Positions 51,641 through 63,600 of a stretch of 64,000 bases of DNA are shown piece by piece (within the stretch, counting starts at the first letter, position 1; each line of letters opens with the position of its first letter). Source of the DNA: CAXBNB01 sp040151475. Lineage in GTDB: Bacteria > Bacteroidota > Bacteroidia > Cytophagales > Cyclobacteriaceae. The position numbers were made by a program, and so were the translations under genes. The notes under the pieces were generated by a model, which saw only the letters and a list, made by a program, of their open reading frames with translations, was not told the origin of the DNA and ran no database searches. Where the stretch lies: NCBI RefSeq assembly GCF_040151475.1, contig NZ_JBDKWG010000143.1:128647-192646 (forward strand), in the 5' to 3' direction.

Positions 51641-54600
51641 ATGAAAAGCTATAGGAAGACCTTATTATTACTCCCGTTTGTATTCAATACATTTTTTCTC
51701 TTTGGACAAGAAACCTGTGATGATGGAGTCGATAATGATAATGATGGATTTATTGATTGCTATGATGGAGACTGTACAAATAATGCAGATTGTTCCAAAT
51801 TCTATTTCGGTAATTCTGTAATTTGTCAAAACCCACCTACAGACAATCCTACTTTTGCCTTGAGGCAACAATGGGGATCTGACAATGGAACCGCTAACAA
51901 CTCCTCTCTGCCAGCAGTTGGAGATGTTGACGGTGATGGTATTCCTGAAGTTGTCGTTTCCAACAGAGCAACCAATAGATTGTCCATTCTAAACGGTATA
52001 GATGGTCAAACGGAAAAAACGATAATAACTGATCCCTATTCGAGTAATTACATAAGTCATGACGTAACCATTGCAGATATTAATGGTGATGAATGTGCCG
52101 AAATCTTCATGGCTGGTGCATATACCGAAGGTACAATTATGGCTTTTGATTGTAACTTAAGTACTACCCCACTTTGGGAGACAAGAACCCCAGATGATCA
52201 TACAGGAGCGATCTCGGTAGCCGACTTTGACCAAGATGGCACTCCGGAACTCATGGTAGGGAATGGTATTTATAATGCTTCCACAGGGGCAGTTATCATA
52301 TCCCCCAGTTCTCCAATGGCAACTAAGGTTTTTTATGGCACAACGGCCATTGATATTTTAGAAGACAGTGAATGCGATGATTGTGAGGGTTTAGAAATGG
52401 TAGCAGGGGGCATTATCTATTCTATAGATATAGCTTCAAAGAAAAGGACAGTCGTAAAAGAAGTAAACGACCTTTTATTTGGGAATAATGATTGGAACAT
52501 TGACGATTATTCCGGAAATTATAATATGAACTTTTCTGCTGTAGCAGATTATAATTTAGATGGACACATTGACGTGCTATTTAATGGAAAAGACGACAAT
52601 GGCAGGATAGTAATATTCTTCTGGGATGTTGAAAATAGTACAGTTCTTACTTTCAAAGACCTAAATGACCAATATCATTGGTTAGGAACAGGTAGAATAA
52701 ATATTTCTGATTTGGATAACGATGGCCAACTCAATGCGGCTTTTGTTTCAGATCAGACTCTTTATGCCTTAGATGAAAATTTTGATCAATTATGGGAAAA
52801 GGGAATAACAGAAGGTTCTTCTGGTATCACTGGATGCTCCGTTTTTGACTTTAACGATGACGGCTCAGCTGAGGTATTGTACAGAAGTGAAACTACTTTT
52901 CATATCATTGATGGTACCAATGGCTTTACAAGAACAAGTAAGGCTTGTATTTCTTTAACATGGGATGAGTATCCTATTGTAGCTGACGTAGATGGAGATG
53001 GCCAAAGTGAAATTTGTCTGGCTTGTGCTACCAGCAATGGGAGTAATAAAAACAGTAGTTCTGACGGGCAAATCAGAGTATATGAATCTGATGGTGAAGA
53101 CTGGCAACCATCCCGTGAAGTATGGAATCAGCATGCCTACTTTAACGTAAACGTAAATGATGACCTGACAATTCCACGGGTACAACAAAATCCTTCCATT
53201 GTATATTCACTCAATCAGTGTGACGGTAGTCCTGGAGCCAATCGCCCGTTGAATACATTCCTAAACCAATCCCCTATATTAGGCGATGACGGTTGCCCCT
53301 CTTATGTTTCTCCTGATATAAAACTCGGTGATAATATAGTAGCAGATCAACCTCAATGCCCTGATACCAATTTCAATGTATCATTTGATATAGAAAATTC
53401 CGGTGACGTGGCAATATCGAGTCTGATACCAGTAACATTCTATGCCGGAGATCCTGCAATTTCTACATCAACCAAACTAAACACTTCAGTTGCAACACTT
53501 GAAAATCTGGATATAGGAGAAACAACTACCATTACTCTTGAGGTACAAGGACCAGGCGGATCAGGCTTTGAACTCTTTGTTTCCATCAATGACAATGGAT
53601 CTAAAGATCCTCCGGTAGCTAGTCCTATTGGTACACTTTCTGAATGTGATGATACCAACAACATTGGATCTACAGATGTCACAAGCATACCATTTGAAAT
53701 ATTTGTAACAAAAGTGAAGAACAATGAACTCTGTGATCCTGAACTTCCAAACAATGGCATAGCAAGTGCTTACTATATTGGATCTACAGAAGCTACTACT
53801 TCAGTAATATGGAGTGAAAATTTTGAGGGTTCTTCACATGGAGATACTCAGGGTCAGATAGATCCGAATACCAGCCAGCCAAAGTGGACAAGGCAATATA
53901 CTGATGATGGAGATGCCCAAGTTAGAAGTAGTAGTGGTAACAAGAGGTTTTGGGTAAGCAATGCTGATGAAGAAGTAACATGGACATCAGGTTCCATCAA
54001 CATTAATTCCATAAGTCAGGTAGATATTTCTTGGGAGATAAGCGAAAGTGGAAGCATGGAAGATGAAGATTATATACGGCTTTACTACGAAGTAGATGGA
54101 GGTGGGCTTCAGGCCATAACCGACAATGGACAAAAATCTAATGATTTTGGATCAGCCACTGCTACAGCCTCTTTTACCAATACAGGGGGAACTTCATTGG
54201 TTTTAATTGCTAAAATATTAAATAGCAGAAGTGATGAAAATCATTATATGGATAACATATCTGTAACTGGTGTTACACCGGCTTCAAGCGGACAAACAAC
54301 CAGTGGCGCTACTTTCAGGTGGTATAATGGAACTGATTTCGCTTCAGGGCCAGTATTTGAAGGAGCTACTTTCAATACAATGCCCAATGGTACTTATTCT
54401 GTTGTTGCAGAACTAAATTCCAATGCCTGCCCTTCTGACCCTGTTCAGGTTACTATTGGTTTAGTACAGGAAGATCCTGTTATTAAAATTAACAGAATTC
54501 ATGACTTGACAGATTGTGCCAACCCTGATGGAGAGTTACAAGCCGTTGTTGTAAAAGACGGAATAGATGTAATAGCAGGATATGAATTTACATGGTTTAT

Positions 54601-57600
54601 AGGAAACGACTTTATTGATACTTTAAGTGTATCTTCTACTGCTTCCAATCTCGAAGCAAGAACGTATTCTGTAGTAGTCAAAAATAATATATCCGGATGT
54701 CAGGCCAACCTGTCAGAAGATGTAAACTCCAGTTTAATACTTCCGGGCATTCAGGAAGAGTCCATTACTGATGTCACAGCGTGTAACAACCTAAACGGTG
54801 GGTCGATTACCGTAAGTTCAGGTGGCCAGACTGCCGGATTTACATTTAATTGGTACAATGGTACTTCAGTAAAAGCCGTTCCTGATTATACAGGTGTAGG
54901 AGGTGCAGGTTCAATTTACAATGGAATTACTTTTGGATCATACACTGTGGAAGCTGTTGACAATTCTACAGGTTGTAATTCAGCACCACTCACTTTGGAA
55001 GTACAGAATTTAACAGGTGCTCCTGAAGCAGAATTTGTGAAAGTTAATGACAACTCTTGCGCTAGTACAGGTGGAAATGGATCAATTACAGCTACTTCGG
55101 GTGGACAAACTACAGGATTTACTTTCGAATTTTACGAAGGTGTAAGTACTTCACCTTCTGACAAAATAAACACAAACCTTTCAGGTGGCAACAATAGTAT
55201 TGCCGGATCTTTAGCTGATGGAGATTATACTGTGGTCATTACTAACAATTCTAATGCTTGTAGTGTTACCAATCTTGTTACTCTGGATGACACCAGTGTA
55301 AACCCTGATATTCTGGATACAGATATAGACGTAACAGACAGAACTGCTTGTAACGGTGGTGGGGCAGATCCGGACAATGGAGCCATTGATGCCGTCGGTA
55401 CTGCTTTTGGTGGTTCCGGAAACTATGAATATGTCCTATGGAACGGAGCAGCTTCAGGTTCACCTTTAGTGACAAACAACACTGGTCTTTTCGAACAACT
55501 AGGTTCTGGAAATTATTCTTTGAAGGTAACTGACCTGGAAACCGGATGTATTTCTGATGTTTCAGACCTTAGAATAAATCTGGTCAGGGATGAGCCTATT
55601 ATAGGATTAGGCTCTTCAACACCCAACACCAATTGTGCCAGTGCCGGTGGAAATGGTACTTTAACAGTTACAGCACAGTCTGGCGTTTCTGAGCCACTAT
55701 CCGGATATGAATTTAAAATATATGAAGGCAATAATACGCAGGCATCAAACCTGTTACACTCCTCTATACCTATAACAGGAGACGACAATGGTGCCTCCTA
55801 TACTTTTACAGGCCTTCTTGGAGGAAATTATAGAGTTTATATAAGAAATATTGGAAATAATTGCGATCAGACTGAAGACTTTACCATTACTAATAACTCT
55901 TCTATCCCTGTATTAGATCCTTTGGTCAGTACTGCACAAAGAAGTTGTAGCACTCCAAATGGAGGTTTGTTTGCATTGGTTGATGATTCCGGAGACGGGT
56001 TTTCAGACTATGATTTTAAATGGTATGCAGGAGATTTAGCTAGTGGGCCTGTGATCAGCACTTCAAATGATCTAACAGGAGTAGCTGCCGGAAAATACAC
56101 TGTAACCGCTACCAGCAAAACAACTGGCTGTACATCTGCTGCATCTACAGGAACAGTCAATGAACAACTGGAACTACCTGCTGTTGTAGCAGAGGTAGTA
56201 AATTCTCAATCAAATTGCAGCAATGCCAATGGAAGCCTTAAAGCCTATACGACCGATGACACATTTCCGGGTGTAGAATTTACCGATAACTTCACTTTTG
56301 AATGGTATTTAGGAAATTCAGCAGTAGGTACTCCAATATCGGCCGGAGTAGATCCGGGAAATGGTTCTAATCCAACATTTCCACTGGGGGCAGGAGAAGA
56401 ACATACCATTGGAGGCCTTGTAACTGATACCTATACAGTTGAAGTAACAAGCGATGTTTCCGGATGTGTTACTACAAAAACTATTGTACTCACTGAGTCA
56501 ATTATACTTCCCGTAGTTACAGGTGCTACCGTTCAAGATAATACGGGTTGCACAGGTAACTTTACAGGTTCTGTAACTGCAGCTGTTTCATACAACGGGT
56601 CTCCAGTTACACTACCCGATGCAGATTACACTTTCAACTGGTACACCGGAACAGGAACAGGAACACCGCATACTTTAGGGGCAGCAAGCAATGTATTATC
56701 AAACCTTCAGGATGGAGATTATACCGTAACCGTAGTAAACAATGCAGTAGGCTGTGAATCAGACCCTAAAACTTATACAGTTAATCTCAGTCCCGGTTCG
56801 TTCGATATCATCGTGACAACCGAATCTCCAAATACAAACTGTGCTGGTGACGCCAATGGACATTTGAGTGCCGCTATTGAAATATCCGGCGTAGCACAAA
56901 ATACTACCGATTACACCTTCGAATGGTTTGATGGAGCAAATACTACAACAAGCCTTTCTGTCCCGGCTACTGAGTCAGGAACAAATAACAGTGAAGCTAT
57001 CAATTTAGATGCTGCCACATATACAGTCCGGGCTACAAATATCGCAACAGGGTGTTCCTTTACCGCTACAGGTTCGATTTCAGATGTTAATGCTACATCA
57101 GTCATTACCGGTTCCAGTAAAACAGGTTCTGCTGATTGTAATGCTGGCACTGGCTCTATCACTATTTCTGAAATTACAGAAACTGCCAATGGGGTAGCCA
57201 CTGTAACTTCAGGTGCTGCCACCATTGATGCAAACTTTACCTTGGAATTGTTTAATGAGAGTATGGTTTCTCAGGGAAACATTAACACCCCTAGTACCAG
57301 CACGCTTTCTCCGGGTATTTATTATGTAGTGGCAACCAATACTGCAGGATCCGGCTGTGACTCTGATCCTTTTCAAATTACAATTAATGATGCATCTGTC
57401 ACACCGGTAATCGCTATTGTAGAAGACTCCCCGGATGCAGCATGCTCCGGTGGAACAGCATCCGGCGGACTCAGTGCCACTGTAGATGAAACTGCTCAGG
57501 GAGGTGCTACTGGTGTAACAGCCAATTATACTTTCCAGTGGTATGAAGGATCTGATTTAAACGACACTTCAACTCCTGTTCCAAATGGAAACGGAGGTAA

Positions 57601-60600
57601 TACCGCTACCATCAGCAATGTTGCAGGTGGTGATTACTTCGTAGTAGTTACCGATGGGGCAAGTCCAAACAACGGCTGTGAAGCCAGATTAAGTTTCACT
57701 CTGAGTGAAGATAATCCGGTTTATTCATTCTTAGATACCGATGTTACTTTAAGTCATATCAGTGAATGTACAGGATCTGCTACAGGATCATTTTCTGTTG
57801 CAGATGTTCAGATTGATGGAGTCTCTAATGGTGGCCTTACTGGATTTAGCTTTGAATTAACCAATGGAATGGGAGTTTCACAAGCTACTAATGCCACTGG
57901 TATATTCAATGGACTTGCAGTAGGTACATACTATGTAACTACTACCAATACCACTACCAATTGTGAATCTGTTCCTTATGAATTTGAAATTTTAGACGGT
58001 TCTATTCAACCTCAATTGTCTATTGCAGTAACGGCTAACAACACTTCTTGTGCAGGATCTAACGGGCAACTTACTGTCACTGTGGACAACCCTGATGGAG
58101 GTAACTACTCCTACACATGGCACTCAGGTGCTGATGTAAATGTAAATGCTCCTATTGGACAAACCACCGCTACAGCTACAGGACTGGCGGCCGGTAGCTA
58201 CTGGGTACTCGTTGAAGATGATGATGAAGTAACCCCAGGGGCTTGTCAAGCTAAAATATCTGCTACTATTATTGATGACCCTGCCGAAATATCTGTTGAC
58301 GACTTTACTCCGGTAGCTTCCACTCAATGCAGCCCCGGAAATGGTACCGTCACCGTAGATCAAATTACTATCAACGGGGTGGTTACTACTGATCCGGCTG
58401 TGATGGCAGATTATACTTTCCAACTTTGGAACAGTACCAATACTGCCAAACTAAAAGATTTTGACATCACTCCTGCTGGTCCTGCCACTTTCCCACAGGC
58501 CACTGACCTGCTTGGAGGTACTTACTACATCAGAGTTGTAGAAAATGCTGCCACAGCTTGTTCTTCTCCTGGTAAACAAATTACTATTGGTGAAAACTTT
58601 ACACTACCTGCACTATCTATTACAGAAACCCCTAATGCAGCTTGTACTGATGGTACGCCTGATGGACAACTTGCTGTCAATGTAACCAACCATGACGGAA
58701 ACACTTACTCATACCAGTGGTATTTGGGTGTCGGTACTGGAACACCACTGGCGAACGGAGTAAACCCAACAGGTCCTAACGAATCTAACCCGGCAGGTGT
58801 AACCACTGCTAATGTTTCCGGACTCTTTGAAGATACTTATACCGTAGTGGTCACTGTAACAAACTCCGGTGGGTCTCTTAGTGAAGGTTGTACCGCTTCC
58901 ACTCAGTTTACACTTACCTCTGATCCTACGACCATTACCCTAGACCCCTCTTTCACGCTAACCAATATCAGTGAATGTACAGGAGCGGCTACAGGATCAC
59001 TTGACATCAATGGAGTCCTCGAAGACGGTGCTCCTGTGGGTGGTGCAACTTACACCTATACATTCTATGACAATGGTGGTACAGAACTTACTACAGGAAA
59101 CCCTGCTAGTGTAATTGTTGCCGCAGAAGACATCTCTGGACTTGCAGCTGGTTCTTATTATGTAGTAGTAGAAAACACTACTACCGCTTGTACATCTGCT
59201 AACATCGGGTTCGATATCCTTGACGGTTCTGTTCAACCACAACTTTCTATTGCAGTAACGGCTAACAACACTTCTTGTGCAGGATCTAACGGGCAACTTA
59301 CTGTAACTGTGGACAACCCTGATGGAGGTAACTACTCCTACACATGGTACAATGGTGCGGATGTAAACGTTACTGCTTCGCCTACTGGGGATGCTACCGC
59401 CGGAACTGCAAGTACTACCAATGCTACTGCCGCTAACCTTGCCGCTGGTAGCTACTGGGTACTCGTTGAAGATGACGACAGCCCTGGTACGTGTCTGGCT
59501 AAAATATCGGCTACTATTATTGATGACCCTGCAAACATTACAGTTGATGCCGTAACAACCCAAGACGTGACTAAATGTTCCGCAGCGAATGGTAAAATTA
59601 CTGTGGATGAGATCATAGTTGATGGGGTCACCATCAATACTCAGATAGGACTTTTTGATTATACCTTTGACCTTTATGATAACACAAATACCTTGATAGG
59701 TACATTTGCCAACCAAGGAGTGGGAATTTTCCCTTCCACATCTGCTACATTAAGTGCCGGAACATATTATGTACTTGCTACAGAAAAAGCAACTACAAAC
59801 TGTCCTTCAGCTGCCTTTCAGGTAGATATAGATAATATTTCTGTTGCTCCGGTACTAGTTACTTCAGAACTTCAAGCAAATACAATCTGCTCAGGAACAC
59901 CTGACGGTTCTGCTGATGTGAGCATCACAGGAGGTAGCGGTACTTATTCCTATCAATGGTATGAAGGAAATGATCTAAACGATACTGGAAACCCTGTAGC
60001 TGGTGCCAATGGAGGAACTATTGCCACCATCACCAACATGGATGCAGGATTCTACTGGGTATTGGTAACTGATACCGACGCAACTACTCCAGACAATGAA
60101 GGCTGTTCTTCCAGGGAATTGGTTGAAATTACTGAAGACTTTGAAACATTGGTAATTGATACTTTTGGTAAAGTAAATAATACAAATTGTTCGCCCACGG
60201 CTTATAACGGTTCTGCAACTGTAACTCAATTTACTTCCAGCGATGCAGGTGCTATTACAACTCCATTTACGGGCTATGAATTTGTTTGGTACAATAGCGA
60301 TGGTTCAGTGGTCGCTCCGCTAAACATTACAAACACCAGAAGTGATTTAGCACCAGGAAGCTACAAAGTGACGGTTAAGCATTCAACATCCAAATGTGAA
60401 TCTGTAGCCATTCCATTTACAATAGTAGATGATGCTACTGCCCCTGACCTAACACTCGATTTTACAAAAATCAACTCAACAAGTTGCAATGTAGCAAGCT
60501 TTGCCAATGGCTCAATCTCTGTTGATCCAGATAACACTGATGCACCAGCAAGTGGAGCATATTCTTACCAATGGTACACGGGATCAGTTGCCACAGGTAC

Positions 60601-63600
60601 ACCACTTGGAGGAGCCACAACAACAGGTTTTGAAAAAACAGGTCTGGCTCCTGGTGTTTATTCAGTGAAAGTTACAAATACCACTACCGGATGTAGTGCT
60701 TCTAGACAAGCTACTATTAGCCAAGACGAAACGGTTAATCCTACCATAGATTCTTATGCTACTGGCAAAGTGACAAGTTGTATGACACCAGATGGCACAA
60801 TCACTGTAACTGGATTATTAGGTGGGGCAGCTATTAATCCATCTGACTACACTTGGTATTGGTTTGAAGACGCAACTACTACCACTCCTTTATCTTTTGG
60901 TGTGATTAATGATAATGTAGTTACTGGTTTAGATGAAAGGACTTATTCAGTATATTTTGTAAATGATTTTACAGGATGTACTTCAAATGTAGAAAAAATA
61001 AAAGTAGAACGTGACCCGTTAATTGACATTACAATCAATCTGAATGAAACACAACCTGGTACTTGTAACGGTGCTAATGGAGAATTAAGAATTGAAGCAA
61101 CTGATCCTTCAGGTACACATCAATTTACATTCGAAGTGTATAAAGGTCAAAGTGATTTATCAGGGACTCCTATATTAATTGCTTCAAGTACCGATAATGC
61201 AGGTGATGACCCTGGAATAATTGATAATAACAATCCCGTTTACAATCAGGGAAATGGTCTCGATGATGGTGATCCAAATGACTATATAGTAAGTCAGATG
61301 ATAAATGACACCTATACTATAGTTGCTACCGATCTAACTACAGGTTGTACAGAACGACTTGTACATGTACTGTTCTGGGCTGATGTTCAAAGAGTTGATG
61401 TTGACCCGTTAGTAAAAGTACATTCTGAAAATTGTAAACCCTACGCCGACGGAACGGGTGGAGCTACAGGTTTGGCAGAAATTACTATGAGAATTCCTGC
61501 TTTAAACTTAACTGCACAAGATGAGTATCAATTGTTCCTATACACAAGTCCTTCAATTGATCCGGAACCAGATATGCTAATTGGTTCAGGAGAATGGAGG
61601 GCTGATGGTACCGATATGAGACCATCAAGCATTCAAAGTGTAGCCGGTAGTTTAGGAGGAGCAGCACGTATTGACTTGACTACCGACACGTACATAAACC
61701 ATGCAGTTATTGGTGGCACAGGAGATGGTGCATTTTTAGCTACTGAAATAGTTACTGGAGGTACTAGTACCGCACAAGGTACCATTACTGCTGTGAATGG
61801 CGGTCAACTAACAATTACCATAAATAATGGTCTCGCATTTACCGCAGGAGAAACAATAACAACTCCTGACGGAGACAATGCCGTAATTAATACTTTTTTA
61901 GCTGATAAACTAAATGATTACACTTTCTCTGGCTTAACTGCTGGAGTTTACGCCGTTGTAGCTGCACAAGAAGCCACAAACTTCTGCTACTCCCCTCCTA
62001 TCACTTTTGAAATCTTGGATGAAACTGATGATATAGAATTTGCTTCTATCGGTGTAGATGCTGGTGATGGAGATGGTACAGATGATGCAGTTGAGATCGT
62101 TAGTAATATGGATTGCTCAGGTGACCCCAACACAGGTAACGGTTCTATTACCATCTATGAGATTACTCGTGGTGCTCAAACCGATGTTGGGGCAGCCATA
62201 ACTTCAAATTACAATTTCATCTGGCATGAAGGACCTACAATTGGTTCAAATGTTTTCGGTGCAGGTTCAAAAACTGGCTTCACAGATGATGGGTATAGAT
62301 TACTTAACATACCCGGTGGTCAATATTTGGTAGAAATAGAAAAAATAAATGACAACAATGGTGATGAAGAGGAATGTAGTACCACTATGGTATTTACAGT
62401 ACCTACCTTACCTCCTACCTATACGATCGTTTCGCATACGGCACAAAATGTAGATGATTGTAATACCAAGAATGACGGGTCTATTACAATTGGAGATGTT
62501 AACGTTACTGGTGCACCAGAAGCCTTTACAGGATTGACTGTTACTTATGATTTCTTATTGTACAAAGGAGCGGCTCTTATCAATGGAGGTGCACCAGACA
62601 ATCCTGTTGTTACCGGACTGGATGAAGGTACTTATACTTTATACATTCAAAACACAGCTTCTCAGTGTTTGTCTGATCCTTATTACGTAGAGATTATTGA
62701 TGACCATACTGATCCTGATTTATCTTCTAATGTGACCATTACTCCTAATACAAGATGTAATGGTACCACGGATGCCAGAAATGGAGCCATTCTGGTTGAA
62801 AATGTGGGACCAACGTCTCCAGATCTTACCATACAATGGTTGGTTGGAGATGTGAATTCTGTTGAAGCAGTTGACCCTTCAAACATTACAAGCAGTAACG
62901 ATGACACCCAGATCTCTGGTGTTGGTGGTGGAACATACACTTTAGTTGTAACTGATACTTCTGATCCTGATAATGGATGTTCTACTTATGCTACTTATGT
63001 AATACCAGACAATTCAATCGGTGTAACCACTTTTGCAGCTACGAAAACAGACGCTCAGGATTGTACAACACCTTCAAATGGAAGAATTTTGATTACTTCA
63101 GTTACGCAAACTAGTGGAACTATTTCCACTCCTGCAACAATAACTTCTACTTTTGATTTTATAGTTTATAATGAAGATTTCAGTTCCAGTTTTGTAGACA
63201 CTGATCGAGATATTTCAGGTCTAAATGCTGGTACATATTTTGTAGTGGCTGAAAACACAGTATCTCAGTGTCAGTCTGATCCTATTAAGTTTGTCATTGA
63301 TGATGTTTCTGTGAATCCAGCATTGACTTTCACCATTGATAGTCAAAATACTACCTGCTCTACTGATTCCGGTGAAGTGACTGTAAATTATACTTCTGAT
63401 GGAGGAACTTATACTCACGAATGGTTTGTAGGTTCAGATGTAAGTGACGAAGGCACACCGTTTGTTGATGGTGTTACACCTAGTGCACAAACTGCCGGAT
63501 CAACAACAGCCAATGTTTCTGGTCTTCCTGCCGGTACTTACTGGGTAAAAGTAAAAGATACTTCCAATCCATCTGAAGATTGTGCCAGCAGAGCAGTCGT

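Noticed and set aside
58997..59716. A 239-codon frame on the minus strand inside the giant adhesin gene
   Set aside because: It lies wholly inside the real frame, is rich in Ser, Val, Thr and Cys from the complement of the repeats, and matches no family. Repetitive Thr/Gly-rich genes often leave the opposite strand open.
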